A stretch of DNA of 64,000 bases. Source: Streptomyces sp. NBC_01707. Lineage in GTDB: Bacteria > Actinomycetota > Actinomycetes > Streptomycetales > Streptomycetaceae. The notes under the pieces were generated by a model. That model had not been told where the DNA came from and did no database searches. It was given only the letters and a program-made list of their open reading frames with translations. Below, piece by piece: positions 9,031-17,946 of the stretch; the first letter of the stretch is position 1, and every line of letters starts with the position of its first letter. The stretch lies in contig NZ_CP109190.1 of assembly GCF_041438805.1 (NCBI RefSeq), positions 7,316,001 through 7,380,000 on the forward strand, in the 5' to 3' direction. A program made the translations under genes and the position numbers.

Positions 9031-9726
9031 ATGAGCGGATCAGTGGTGCGTGAGGGGTATTCCGGGACGGGGCCCGGCTCGATCACACCGGACGGCTGCG
9101 CGGTCGAGCTGTACGCGCGGTTGTCCGTCGGGGCCGAACCGGACGTGATCGAGGCCGCGGTGCCCGCCGGCGCGAGCATTCTGGAGCTCGGCTGCGGGGC
9201 GGGGCGGGTGACCCGTCCACTGGTCGCACGCGGCTTCGAGGTCACGGCAGTGGACGAGTCGGCGCAGATGCTGGAACACATTCGGGGCGTGCGCACGGTG
9301 CGGAGCCCCATCGAGTCGCTCGAGCTCGGCGACGAGACGTTCGACGTGGTGATGCTGGCCTCGTTCCTGGTGCACACGAGCGAGCACCGGGTGCGCGACG
9401 CCATGCTGCGGACCTGCCGGAGGTACGTCAGGGACGGCGGCGTCGTACTCCTTCAGCGCGAGGGTGCCGACTACCACACCGATCTGCCGCGGGAGCGGGT
9501 CGATCCGGCTGGATACACCGTGCGGATCGTGTCGGCGGACCCCGTCGGCGACGGGGTGAACTCGGTGCACGCGGAGTACGTCTTCGACGATGCGCGATGG
9601 ACCCAGACGTTCCTGTCACGGGAGCTGACGAAGGAACAGTTCGAGGGACACCTGGAGGCGGCGGGACTCGCCGTCGACCGCTATCTGACGGACGACGGGG
9701 TGTGGGTACGGGCCGTGCCCAGGTAG
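9031..9726 (+). CDS. Class I SAM-dependent methyltransferase
   Basis: The 231-aa protein has methyltransferase motif I ILELGCGAGRVTRPLVARG (about residues 50-68), the acidic VTAVDESAQML and the post-motif ETFDVVMLASFLVHTSE. It resembles Methyltransf_25 enzymes acting on small molecules. The substrate is unknown. It follows the glycohydrolase by 58 bp on the same strand. ATG 9031 lacks a clear ribosome site, and a GTG a few codons on is possible. Confidence 0.88.
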   Translation: MSGSVVREGYSGTGPGSITPDGCAVELYARLSVGAEPDVIEAAVPAGASILELGCGAGRVTRPLVARGFEVTAVDESAQMLEHIRGVRTVRSPIESLELGDETFDVVMLASFLVHTSEHRVRDAMLRTCRRYVRDGGVVLLQREGADYHTDLPRERVDPAGYTVRIVSADPVGDGVNSVHAEYVFDDARWTQTFLSRELTKEQFEGHLEAAGLAVDRYLTDDGVWVRAVPR

Positions 9727-9844
9727 TTGCCGGAGCCACGGGAACCGAGAAGATCGGCCCTCCGGGATGCGATGAGTTCCGGACCGCTGTGGGGTCTTTT
9801 CCTGCGTACGCAACACCACGCGAGCGCCTCCCGAGGAGACCCGG

Positions 9845-10270
9845 ATGTCCGAGACCACGATGAACACCGCAACCGGGGCGACCGCGGCACGCGGCCGGGG
9901 TGCGGTCGCGCTCACCGCCGCACGGGTCGTGCTCGCCCTGTTCTTCGCCTTCAGCGCGTTCGCCAAGCTGATCGCCCATGAGTCCGCGATCGAGTCCTTC
10001 GACCGGATGGGCTGGGGCCATGGCGCGATGTACCTGATCGGAGCCCTGGAGATGGCGGGCGCCGTCGCCCTGCTGGTGCCCCTGCTGTCCGGGGTGGCGG
10101 CGATGGCCTTCGTCGGGCTGCTGGCCGGAGCGTCCGTCGTCCAGCTCACGCTGCTCGACCCGGTGAACGCGATCATGCCGGCGCTGCTCATCGTGCTGGT
10201 CGTCCTGATCGCCCGGGACCGGCAGGACAGTACGGCACAGCTGATCGCGCTCGTGCGTCGGCGCGCCTAG
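9845..10270 (+). CDS. DoxX family membrane protein
   Basis: This 141-aa protein has four predicted transmembrane helices and the DoxX signature (VVLALFFAFSAFAKLIAHESAIESFDRMGWG, then LIGALEMAGAVALLVPLLSG). DoxX-like proteins are implicated in quinone-linked or oxidative-stress-related membrane complexes, but the role of such short actinobacterial members is not settled. ATG 9845 has GGAG 8 nt upstream. Confidence 0.88.
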   Translation: MSETTMNTATGATAARGRGAVALTAARVVLALFFAFSAFAKLIAHESAIESFDRMGWGHGAMYLIGALEMAGAVALLVPLLSGVAAMAFVGLLAGASVVQLTLLDPVNAIMPALLIVLVVLIARDRQDSTAQLIALVRRRA

Positions 10271-10295
10271 GGGTGGGTCCGGGGCCGGCGCCCCG

Positions 10296-10643
10296 TCAGT
10301 GGACGGTGCTGAAGCTGCGCCAGGGGAGGGCGCTCGGCGGATTGACGTCGGCGAGCGTCGTGGCGACGTACGTCGTCCCGGGACCCGTGCAGTCGCGCGT
10401 GCGGTACAGGATGATGTCGATCAGGGTCCCGTTCAGCACTTCCTTGGCGCCCGCCGGGGCGAGCTGGTGGCAGCCCTTGACGGAGGGACTGTTCACCATG
10501 ATCACCGCGTCGCGCTCGGTGACGTAGGTGACCGGCCCGACCGCGGTGCGGCCCAGGCCGGAACAGCCCGCGACGGTGACGGTCAGGAGCGCGGTCCCGG
10601 CGGCGATGCCGAAACGACGGCGTCGGTGGTCGATCACAGGCAT
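10296..10643 (-). CDS. Small putative lipoprotein
   Basis: The 115-aa protein has a basic N-terminus (MPVIDHRRRRFG), a hydrophobic stretch and a lipobox-like TVAGC at residues 22-26, so it is likely lipid-modified and surface exposed. The mature part contains two further cysteines (GCHQL and RDCTGPG) that could form a disulfide. I do not recognise the family. It converges with doxX; the two stops are 25 bp apart. Confidence 0.75.
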   Translation of the reverse strand: MPVIDHRRRRFGIAAGTALLTVTVAGCSGLGRTAVGPVTYVTERDAVIMVNSPSVKGCHQLAPAGAKEVLNGTLIDIILYRTRDCTGPGTTYVATTLADVNPPSALPWRSFSTVH

Positions 10644-10835
10644 GGGTGGTCCTCGTCTGTCTCGTCCGGCTCATCTGTACCGCTAGTCACGCTGCCCGTT
10701 ACCGGCCGCCCCGGCATCCGGTGCGCGGCCTGCCGGGTGACCGTGGAGCCGACCCATGTTCGCCCGGTGTTCAAATGGGGCATACCGTGGTAATAGCGGC
10801 ATGAAGCGCATGTATCCGGCTGGCAGGGGGCCGTC

Positions 10836-11789
10836 ATGGTCCAAGAACTGGTGGTCGCCCTGGTGGCGGCGGCGTCCGTGGGTGTGGTCTACGTGGCGGC
10901 GGCTGCGAAGATCGTCAAGCAGTACGAACGGGGCGTCGTGCTGAGGCTCGGCAGGCTGCGCAACGATGTGCGCGGACCGGGATTCACCATGGTGCTTCCC
11001 GGTATCGAGCGGCTGCACAAGGTCAACATGCAGATCGTGACGATGCCGGTGCCCGCGCAGGACGGCATCACACGGGACAACGTGACGGTGCGGGTGGACG
11101 CGGTCATCTACTTCAAGGTGGTCGACGCGGCCAGCGCGGTCGTGGAGGTGGAGGACTACCAGTTCGCGGTGTCGCAGATGGCGCAGACATCGTTGCGCTC
11201 GATCATCGGCAAGAGTGACCTGGATGACCTGCTGTCCAACCGGGAGAAGCTGAACCAAGGGCTGGAGCTCATGATCGACAGTCCGGCCGTGGGGTGGGGC
11301 GTCCAGATCGACCGGGTGGAGATCAAGGACGTTTCGCTGCCGGAGACGATGAAGCGCTCGATGGCGCGTCAGGCCGAGGCCGACCGGGAGCGGCGCGCGC
11401 GTGTCATCAACGCGGACGCCGAGCTCCAGGCATCGAAGAAGCTGGCCGAAGCGGCGAAGCAGATGTCCTCCCAGCCGGCCGCGCTTCAGCTGCGACTGCT
11501 GCAGACCGTGGTCGCGGTCGCTGCGGAGAAGAACTCCACGCTGGTGCTGCCGTTCCCGGTGGAGCTGCTCCGCTTCCTGGAGCGGGCGCAGCAGCCCGTA
11601 TCGACGCAGCAGCAAGCGCAGCTTCAGGCTCAGCCTCAGCGACAACAGTCGCAGCAGCAGCCACAGCCTGAGCAACAGCAGTCGCAGTCGCCACAGCAGC
11701 AGCCGCCCGTGATGTCTGCGCCCGCCCCTGCGCCGACCCCGCCAGGGCCCGCGCGGGTCACTCGCTCCAAGCCGCTGGCCAGGCACTGA
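10836..11789 (+). CDS. Slipin / SPFH (band 7) membrane protein with Gln-rich tail
   Basis: Of 317 aa, residues 1-25 form one membrane anchor and residues 25-240 the SPFH/band 7 domain, with the prokaryotic stomatin signatures KIVKQYERGVVLRLGRL, RDNVTVRVDAVIYFKV and WGVQIDRVEIKDVSLPE. Slipins oligomerise at membranes and organise lipid domains. The C-terminal 70 residues are a glutamine-rich repeat region (QAQLQAQPQRQQSQQQ and similar) followed by a proline-rich end, unlike the short tails of most slipins. No NfeD-type partner gene is adjacent. ATG 10836 lies behind GGCAGGGGG. Confidence 0.92.
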   Translation: MVQELVVALVAAASVGVVYVAAAAKIVKQYERGVVLRLGRLRNDVRGPGFTMVLPGIERLHKVNMQIVTMPVPAQDGITRDNVTVRVDAVIYFKVVDAASAVVEVEDYQFAVSQMAQTSLRSIIGKSDLDDLLSNREKLNQGLELMIDSPAVGWGVQIDRVEIKDVSLPETMKRSMARQAEADRERRARVINADAELQASKKLAEAAKQMSSQPAALQLRLLQTVVAVAAEKNSTLVLPFPVELLRFLERAQQPVSTQQQAQLQAQPQRQQSQQQPQPEQQQSQSPQQQPPVMSAPAPAPTPPGPARVTRSKPLARH

Positions 11790-11897
11790 CCTGCACGTAT
11801 ACCGGCGCGAGACCGGTTGTCGGACCCCCCGCCTAGACTCGCAGAGAGAGTGAGATCGAGAGGATCGGACGATCAAGGGCGGGACGGGAGGGGAGCG

Positions 11898-14867
11898 ATG
11901 ACCTCGGCACCACATGCACAGCAACTGACGCAGGACGCGGCAACTGCCCGCCTCCTGCGTTGTGCTGCCGTCTTCCTGCCCGCCCCACTGCCGAGAGAGG
12001 GACGCGTCGCCTTCTGGGACCCGGACGGCGGACCGCTGCCCGCGATCGGCGGCGCCCAGGGACCGACCACGGCCGAGACCACCGAGATCACGGTGGTGCG
12101 ACGCCACGGACAGCAGGGCGACGTCCACCGCCGGACGGTACCTGCCGTGCTGCTGCCGGTCGCCGATGCCGTGCCCCTGCTGGCCCGTGCCCGGCAGCAG
12201 CAGTCCGCCCACCCGGCCGCGCGCTGCTGGGGCGCGGCCGCACTCCATGCGCTCAACCTGGTCGCGCGCGGCAGGCTGGTCCCCGGCCTGACGGCCGACG
12301 GCCACGACGCCTGGCGGGCCGGACCGCGCGACGCCGAGGACATCGCCCACCTGCGGGCCGTCGCCGCCGCCATGCCGAGCGAGGCCTACGCCGTCCCGCT
12401 CCCGGAGGGCACACCGCTCCGGCTTCCCGATCCCGAGTCGCTGCTCGGCGCCTTCCTCGACGCGGTCGCCGACACCCTGCCCCGGACGCCCGCTGCGGCG
12501 TACGCGACGGGTGCCCCCTTCGCGGCCCGCGAGGCCCAGCACCTGCCCCGGGCCGGCGACTGGGCCGTCGAGGTCGCGGCGGGTCTGGACGCGGGGGTAC
12601 GGGTGTCGCTCCGCCTCGACCTGTCGGCGTACGAGCTCTTCGACACGGCCGACACCCACGGCAACCCCGACGCTCAGGATGCGGTCGACGAAACCGCAGC
12701 CCGCACCGACGGGCCCGAGGCCTCCGGTGTCTCCGAGGAGGTTCGCCCGGGCGCCGCCCGGCACGCCGCCGCGGCGATCACGCAGGTGCACAGCCTGGCC
12801 GACCCGACGTACGTCATCGACGCCGCCGCACTGTGGAACGGCGACGCAGGAGAGCCGTTCGGCCCCCGGGCCAGGATCGACGCCGTGCTCGCGCTGCGTC
12901 GTGCCGCCCGCGTCTGGGCGCCGTTGGAACGGCTGCTGGACCAGCCGGTCCCCGATGTGCTCGCTCTGACCGAGGACGAACTGTACGAGCTGCTGAGCGA
13001 CGCCGGGGCGCGGTTGGCGCAGGCCGGTGTGAGCGTCCACTGGCCGCGCGAGCTCGTCCGTTCCCTGACCGCCGTCGCCGTGGTCCGGCCCGCACCCGGC
13101 TCGGCCACCGACGGCACCTCGTTCTTCGACGCCGAGCAGCTCTTCGCCTTCAACTGGCAGTTGTCCCTCGGTGACGAACAGCTCAGCGAGCGGGAGATGG
13201 ACATCCTCGCGGAGGCCCACCGGCCGGTGGTGCGCCTACGGGACCAGTGGGTCGTCGTCGACCCCGCGCTCGTACGCAAGGCGCGCAAGCGGGAGCTCGG
13301 GCTGCTCGATCCGGTGGACGCCCTCGCCGTCGCGCTCACCGGCAGCGCGGAGGTGGACGGCGAGCAGGTTGAGGCGGTGCCGGCCGGTGCACTCGCCGAG
13401 CTCCGTACCCGCATCCTCGCCGAGGACACGGCCATCGAGCCGCCGCCAGGGCTGGACGCTACACTCCGCGACTACCAACTGCGCGGCCTGGCCTGGCTGG
13501 ACCGCATGACATCGTTGGGTCTCGGCGGCTGCCTCGCCGACGACATGGGACTCGGCAAGACCATCACCGTCATCGCGCTCCACCTGCACCGCGCGCACCC
13601 CGCACCCACCCTGGTGATCTGCCCCGCCTCCCTCCTCGGGAACTGGCACCGCGAGATCAACCGATTCGCCCCCGGCGTCCCCGTGCGCCGCTTCCACGGC
13701 ACCGGCCGCACGCTCGACGACCCCGACGGCGGCTTCGTCCTCACCACGTACGGCACGATGCGCTCCAGCGCGACCCGACTCGCCGCCCACAGCTGGGGAC
13801 TTGTCGTCGCCGACGAGGCGCAGCATGTGAAGAACCCGCACTCCTCCACGGCGAAGGCGCTCCGCACCATCCCGTCGCCGGCCAGGATCGCGCTCACCGG
13901 CACCCCCGTGGAGAACAACCTCTCCGAGCTCTGGGCCCTGCTCGACTGGACCACTCCAGGACTGCTCGGCCCGCTCAAGGCGTTCCGCGCCCGGCACGCG
14001 CGGATCGTCGAGAACACCGGCACCGCGGCAGGACTCGGCAACGACGAAGCGGTCGAGCGCCTTTCCCGGCTGGTCAGGCCGTTCCTCCTGCGCCGTAAGA
14101 AGTCCGACCCGGGCATCGCCCCGGAGCTGCCGCCCAAGACGGAGACCGACCACCCCGTCTTCCTCACCCGCGAACAGGCCACGCTCTACGAGGCGGCGGT
14201 GCGCGAGACCATGGCGTTCATCGAGGCCTCGGAAGGAATCGCCCGCCGCGGTCTGATCATGAAGCTGCTGGCCTCGCTCAAGCAGATCTGCAACCACCCG
14301 GCGCAGTATCTGAAGGAGGAGCCGACCCGCCTCATCGGCCGCTCCGGCAAGCTCGCTCTGCTCGACGAGCTGCTCGACACGATCCTCGCCGAGGACGGCT
14401 CCGTGCTGATCTTCACCCAGTACGTGACGATGGCCCGCATCCTCTCCGCGCACCTCGCCTCGCGCGCCGTCCCCTCCCAGCTACTGCACGGCGGTACGCC
14501 GGTGGCCGAGCGGGAACGGATGGTGGACCGCTTCCAGTCCGGCGAGGTACCCGTCTTCCTGCTCTCTCTCAAGGCGGCCGGCACCGGGCTGAACCTCACC
14601 CGCGCCGCACACGTGATCCACTACGACCGCTGGTGGAACCCGGCCGTCGAGGAACAGGCCACGGACCGTGCGTACCGCATCGGGCAGACACAGCCCGTCC
14701 AGGTGCACCGGCTGATCGCTGAAGGGACCGTGGAGGACCGGATCGGCGAGATGCTGGCGGCCAAGCAGGCCCTGGCCGACGCGATCCTAGGCAGCGGAGA
14801 GACCGCGCTGACCGAACTCAGCGACCGAGACCTCGCCGATCTCGTCTCGCTCCGGAGGCCCACATGA
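11898..14867 (+). CDS. SNF2-family DEAD/DEAH-box helicase
   Basis: The 989-aa ATPase has an N-terminal bacterial SNF2-associated region (about 1-510) and then the two RecA-like lobes. The Walker A is DDMGLGKTITVIAL near residue 545, the Walker B DEAQHVKN near 640, and motif III ALTGTPVENNLSELW follows. Lobe 2 carries LLHGGTPVAERERMVDRFQ, LKAAGTGLNLT and ATDRAYRIGQTQPVQVHR. Such proteins translocate on double-stranded DNA. ATG 11898 follows GGGAGGGGAG. Its stop overlaps the start of the SWIM-domain gene by 4 bp, so the two are translationally coupled and probably work together. Confidence 0.95.
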   Translation: MTSAPHAQQLTQDAATARLLRCAAVFLPAPLPREGRVAFWDPDGGPLPAIGGAQGPTTAETTEITVVRRHGQQGDVHRRTVPAVLLPVADAVPLLARARQQQSAHPAARCWGAAALHALNLVARGRLVPGLTADGHDAWRAGPRDAEDIAHLRAVAAAMPSEAYAVPLPEGTPLRLPDPESLLGAFLDAVADTLPRTPAAAYATGAPFAAREAQHLPRAGDWAVEVAAGLDAGVRVSLRLDLSAYELFDTADTHGNPDAQDAVDETAARTDGPEASGVSEEVRPGAARHAAAAITQVHSLADPTYVIDAAALWNGDAGEPFGPRARIDAVLALRRAARVWAPLERLLDQPVPDVLALTEDELYELLSDAGARLAQAGVSVHWPRELVRSLTAVAVVRPAPGSATDGTSFFDAEQLFAFNWQLSLGDEQLSEREMDILAEAHRPVVRLRDQWVVVDPALVRKARKRELGLLDPVDALAVALTGSAEVDGEQVEAVPAGALAELRTRILAEDTAIEPPPGLDATLRDYQLRGLAWLDRMTSLGLGGCLADDMGLGKTITVIALHLHRAHPAPTLVICPASLLGNWHREINRFAPGVPVRRFHGTGRTLDDPDGGFVLTTYGTMRSSATRLAAHSWGLVVADEAQHVKNPHSSTAKALRTIPSPARIALTGTPVENNLSELWALLDWTTPGLLGPLKAFRARHARIVENTGTAAGLGNDEAVERLSRLVRPFLLRRKKSDPGIAPELPPKTETDHPVFLTREQATLYEAAVRETMAFIEASEGIARRGLIMKLLASLKQICNHPAQYLKEEPTRLIGRSGKLALLDELLDTILAEDGSVLIFTQYVTMARILSAHLASRAVPSQLLHGGTPVAERERMVDRFQSGEVPVFLLSLKAAGTGLNLTRAAHVIHYDRWWNPAVEEQATDRAYRIGQTQPVQVHRLIAEGTVEDRIGEMLAAKQALADAILGSGETALTELSDRDLADLVSLRRPT

Positions 14868-16162
14868 GCCCCCGCTCCCGGCCCCCGTCCCCGTCCTACG
14901 TCAGGGCCCGCCCCGGCCCCGACGACCTGCGGCGCACCTTCGAGGCGGTTCCGCCCCGCACGTCCCACGGCGACGAACCGTTCGCGGACACGTGGTGGGG
15001 GCGGTCCTGGGTGGCGGCGCTGGAGTCCCTGTCGATGGACGAGGGCCGGCTCGCCCGCGGCCGTACCTACGCCGACAGCGGCCATGTCGCCGCCATCACG
15101 GTCACCCCCGGCCGCGTCGTCGCCTACGTCCAGGGCAGCCGCGCCCGTCCGTACCGCGCCGAGCTGCGGCTGCGCCCCCTCACCGACACCGGCTGGGACA
15201 CCTTCCTCGACGCCGTGGCCGCCCGGCCCGACCATCTCGCCGCGCTGCTCGCCAAGGAGGTGCCGCCCACCCTCGTCGACACGGCGGCCGAGACCGGCAC
15301 CGGGCTGCTGCCCGCCGCGAACGACCTCGACCCGAGCTGCTCCTGTCCCGACCACGGCTGGCCCTGCAAGCACGTCGCCGCCCTCTGCTACCAGATGGCC
15401 CGCCTGCTGGACACCGACCCGTTCGTCCTCCTGCTGCTGCGCGGCCGCGGTGAGCGCGAACTCGTCGAGGAGCTGGGCCGGCGCAGCGCGGCGCACGGTG
15501 CCCGGGAACGCCCCACGGCCCCCACCACTCCTTCCGTGCCGGCGCGCGAGGCCCTGGCCGACCGCTTCCTCCCGCCGCTGCCCGCCCCGCTCCCGGTACC
15601 GTCACAGCCCGGCCAGCCACCCTCGTACCCGCCGCTGCCCGGCGCCCGCGATCCGCTCTCCCTCGACCACCTCGCCACGGACGCGGCCGCCCGCGCGCAC
15701 GCCCTCCTCACCACCGGTCAGGACCCCCTCTGCGGGCTCACTCCCTGGCAGGACGCCGTCCGGCTGGCCGCGGCCCGCCCCACCGCCGGACTCACCGCCA
15801 CCACCCGCGCCCTCTACCGGGAACTGGCCTTCGCCACCGGCCGCACCACCACCGACCTGGCCCGCGCCGTCGCCGCCTGGCGCCAGGGCGGCGCCGAGGG
15901 CCTGGACGTCCTGGAAACGCCGTGGGACCCCCCGGCCGGCCCCTTCGACCGGGCCCGCCCCGCCCTCGCGGCCGCCGACTTCCCCCGCTTCCAGCCCTGG
16001 CGCAACCACCTCACCCACCCCGGCGGCACACTCCAGCTCCGCTTCGGCCACGACGGCCGCTGGTACGGCTATGAGTCGGACCGGGGCAAGGACGACTGGT
16101 GGCCCCGCGCCACGCCGGACGTGGACCCGGTGGGCGCACTCACGGCGCTGCTCGGCCGTTGA
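14864..16162 (+). CDS. SWIM zinc-finger protein
   Basis: The 432-aa protein contains a SWIM-type zinc-binding motif near residues 155-170 (CSCPDHGWPCKHVAALCY, CxCx(n)CxH). SWIM domains bind DNA or proteins and are often genetically linked to SNF2 ATPases. The rest is helical and rich in Pro and Ala between residues 205 and 255. Conserved N-terminal WWGRSWVAALESLSMDEGRLARGRTYA is typical of the bacterial SWIM family next to SNF2 helicases. Start ATG 14864 overlaps the helicase stop (ATGA). Confidence 0.93.
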   Translation: MSPRSRPPSPSYVRARPGPDDLRRTFEAVPPRTSHGDEPFADTWWGRSWVAALESLSMDEGRLARGRTYADSGHVAAITVTPGRVVAYVQGSRARPYRAELRLRPLTDTGWDTFLDAVAARPDHLAALLAKEVPPTLVDTAAETGTGLLPAANDLDPSCSCPDHGWPCKHVAALCYQMARLLDTDPFVLLLLRGRGERELVEELGRRSAAHGARERPTAPTTPSVPAREALADRFLPPLPAPLPVPSQPGQPPSYPPLPGARDPLSLDHLATDAAARAHALLTTGQDPLCGLTPWQDAVRLAAARPTAGLTATTRALYRELAFATGRTTTDLARAVAAWRQGGAEGLDVLETPWDPPAGPFDRARPALAAADFPRFQPWRNHLTHPGGTLQLRFGHDGRWYGYESDRGKDDWWPRATPDVDPVGALTALLGR

Positions 16163-16255
16163 CCACCGGAGCCCCCTGGCCCACCCCGTATCGGTCCTCG
16201 AGGCCGGCTGTCGGCTCCGCAGACAGCGGGCGACGGTCAGTCGGCTCGGATCCGG

Positions 16256-16798
16256 TCAGAAGTCGGCGGTCGTGCGCTCTTCCAGCCGGGCCACCGAGTC
16301 CTGGGCGTACGCGTTCTCGTACGCGTTGCGGATCCGCTCGATCTGCTCGTCGCGCAGGCGTGCCTCGGTCGCCGGGTAGAGCAGGATCAGTTCGTAACTG
16401 CGCTCCCGCTCGATCTCCCCGTGGGAGTCCCGCCACTGACCGCGGCCGTCCTGGATGGTCAGGCCCCTCGGGAAGCGCGGGGTGACCTCCTCGTCGACGA
16501 AGGCCAGGAACTGCTGGTCGGTCACAGCAGGTCCACCGTCCGGGCGTTCCGTTCCGAAGAACAGCCTGGTCTCGATGTAGGCCTTGCCGCGGGCGACGAC
16601 GCCCGACGGAGCGGACTGCGGGGCGGCGGGCGAGCCGTTGCCCAGTGTGGCGTAGGCGAAGGGTGTGCCCACGGCCAGTACGGCGAGGGCGGCGGCCGCC
16701 GCGGTCAGCGCGGTGTGCTGCTTCAGGCGGTGCCGGCTGCCACCGACGTCAGGGCTGTCGTTGCAGTGGTGGCCGGTCGAGTGGGGGAGGAGCGGCAA
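16256..16798 (-). CDS. DUF3574 domain secreted protein
   Basis: About 180 aa: an N-terminal hydrophobic segment (ALTAAAAALAVLAVGTPFAYA) acts as signal or anchor, followed by a DUF3574 domain recognised by KAYIETRLFFGTERPDGG, the PRFPRGLTIQDGRGQWRDS block and the end SVARLEERTTADF. The function of DUF3574 is unknown. The start is uncertain: no ATG precedes the hydrophobic segment, and TTG 16798 with AAGG 8 nt upstream is my best choice. The reading frame stays open further upstream, but codon bias and conservation fade there. It is convergent with the SWIM gene and divergent from the DUF7873-like gene. Confidence 0.8.
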   Translation of the reverse strand: MPLLPHSTGHHCNDSPDVGGSRHRLKQHTALTAAAAALAVLAVGTPFAYATLGNGSPAAPQSAPSGVVARGKAYIETRLFFGTERPDGGPAVTDQQFLAFVDEEVTPRFPRGLTIQDGRGQWRDSHGEIERERSYELILLYPATEARLRDEQIERIRNAYENAYAQDSVARLEERTTADF

Positions 16799-16977
16799 CG
16801 GAAGGGCCTTTCGGGAGGGGGCGCGGACTGCGCGCGGCTCACTGTGGCAAGTGAGCCCCCTCCGGAGAGCGGCAGGACATGGGCATCGGGTGGAAACCAC
16901 CCGTACCGGTGAAGGCAGGTGCGCGGGAGGCGGAGCACCGCCGCAAAAACCCTTCGTACGGGGCGGATTGGCGGTGC

Positions 16978-16983
16978 TAACTT
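16978..16983 (+). promoter_or_regulatory. -10 box for leaderless DUF7873-like gene
   Basis: TAACTT precedes the GTG start at 16991 by exactly seven bases, and no purine-rich ribosome site is present, which is the leaderless geometry seen at other genes in this window. A -35 element is not obvious. Confidence 0.45.
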
Positions 16984-16990
16984 CCTCGAC

Positions 16991-17722
16991 GTGGCGAAAC
17001 TCAATCAGATCATCGCAGTGGAGAAAGGCGTCAAGTCCAAGGCTCACCAGGACCTGACGGCGGCGCATCACGGCCTCCAGAAGGCCGGGCTGCTGGCCGG
17101 GATCTCCCGGACCTATCAGCCGAAGGACGAAGAGGGTGAGCAGCTCCCGCCGGAGTCGACACCGGTGCAGATCAAGGCCGAGGACGTGCTGCGGAACACC
17201 GCGGCGACGCTGACCCGGCTCTTCGACGTGACCGCCACGAAGGACTGGGCGAACTGTGCGGCCCGCGCGGATGTGAAGGTCGACGGTCGGGTGCTCGTCG
17301 CCGATGTCCCGGTGTCGTACCTGCTTTTCCTGGAGAAGCAGCTGACGGACATCAACACGTTCGTGCGCAAGCTGCCGGTGCTCGACGCCGCCGAGGCGTG
17401 GACACAGGACCCGTCGACGGACTCCTGGAAGACCGAGCCGGTCCGGACGCTCCGTACGAAGAAGGTGCCCCGCAACCATGTCAAGGCGGAGGCCACCGAG
17501 AAGCACCCGGCGCAGGTCGAGGTGTACTACGAGGACGTTCCGATCGGTTACTGGACGACCGTGAAGTTCTCCGGGGCTCTTCCCGCGCGGCGTATCAATG
17601 AACTCCTGGACCGGGTGGAGAAGCTCCAGCAGGCCGTGAAGTTCGCCCGCGAGGAGGCCAACGGCGTGGAGGTCACCGACCAGCGGGTGGGTGACGCGGT
17701 ATTCGGTTACCTCTTCGGGTAG
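16991..17722 (+). CDS. Conserved protein of unknown function, DUF7873-like
   Basis: The 243-aa soluble, charged protein begins VAKLNQIIAVEKGVKSKAHQ and ends DQRVGDAVFGYLFG. It shows alternating helical and strand-rich parts, no signal peptide, no Walker motif and no zinc cluster. I recognise it as the family listed as DUF7873, found in actinobacteria and, as far as I recall, in actinobacterial phages; its activity is unknown. In-frame codons upstream of GTG 16991 do not fit the family start. It is directly upstream of the two permuted tRNA-like RNAs on the same strand, so a shared role in RNA handling is possible but purely contextual. Confidence 0.85.
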   Translation: MAKLNQIIAVEKGVKSKAHQDLTAAHHGLQKAGLLAGISRTYQPKDEEGEQLPPESTPVQIKAEDVLRNTAATLTRLFDVTATKDWANCAARADVKVDGRVLVADVPVSYLLFLEKQLTDINTFVRKLPVLDAAEAWTQDPSTDSWKTEPVRTLRTKKVPRNHVKAEATEKHPAQVEVYYEDVPIGYWTTVKFSGALPARRINELLDRVEKLQQAVKFAREEANGVEVTDQRVGDAVFGYLFG

Positions 17723-17735
17723 CCGACCATGGATT

Positions 17736-17761
17736 CCCCGGCCACATCGTCACGGCCGGGG
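17736..17761 (+). terminator. Hairpin after the DUF7873-like gene
   Basis: CCCCGGCC (17736-17743) and GGCCGGGG (17754-17761) form an 8-bp perfect stem with a 10-nt loop, 13 bp past the stop codon. There is no T-tract, which is usual for Streptomyces terminators. The second arm happens to contain GCCGGGG, identical to the acceptor strand of the RNA further downstream. Confidence 0.5.
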
Positions 17762-17768
17762 TGCGCGA

Positions 17769-17933
17769 GGAGCGCAAGCTGAAACTGAAGCTTGTCGTGA
17801 CGACGCGGTTCCGGTGGAGGTTCGAGTCCTCCCCCCGGCATTCGGGCCGCACCGATTCGGTCGGTGCGGTCATACGGGCCGGGGTGGCCCAAATGGCAGA
17901 GGCAGACCGCGATCAATCTCAGACTCTTGCTCC
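17769..17933 (+). ncRNA. Circularly permuted tRNA-like RNA 1 (YrlA-type Y RNA candidate)
   Basis: In 5'-to-3' order: anticodon-stem 3' strand CGGTT (17806-17810), variable loop CCGGT, T-arm GGAGG/TTCGAGT/CCTCC (17816-17832), acceptor 3' strand CCCCGGC (17833-17839) and A (17840). Next come a 37-nt insert holding a 9-bp hairpin (17847-17855 with 17861-17869) and acceptor 5' strand GCCGGGG (17878-17884). Then T8-G9, D-arm GCC/11-nt loop with GG/GGC (17887-17903), and anticodon-stem 5' strand GACCG (17905-17909). All helices pair, with one G-U. Outside, GGAGC..AAG (17769-17778) pairs with CTTGCTCC (17926-17933) with a bulge. The acceptor is closed and cannot be aminoacylated as drawn. This is the fold known for YrlA Y RNAs; a permuted tRNA gene is the alternative. 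Confidence 0.6.
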
Positions 17934-17946
17934 AGACTCAGCATTC

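Noticed and set aside
16991..17722. Possible Ku-like DNA repair protein
   Set aside because: Length is near Ku but none of the Ku core motifs are visible; the sequence fits an unknown family instead.
17755..17840. Conventional 86-nt class II tRNA using GCCGGGG at 17755 as acceptor 5' strand
   Set aside because: The acceptor and T-arm would pair, but no canonical D-arm with a GG loop and no 7-nt anticodon loop with T33 can be formed; the GCCGGGG at 17878 is followed by a canonical D-arm and fits better.
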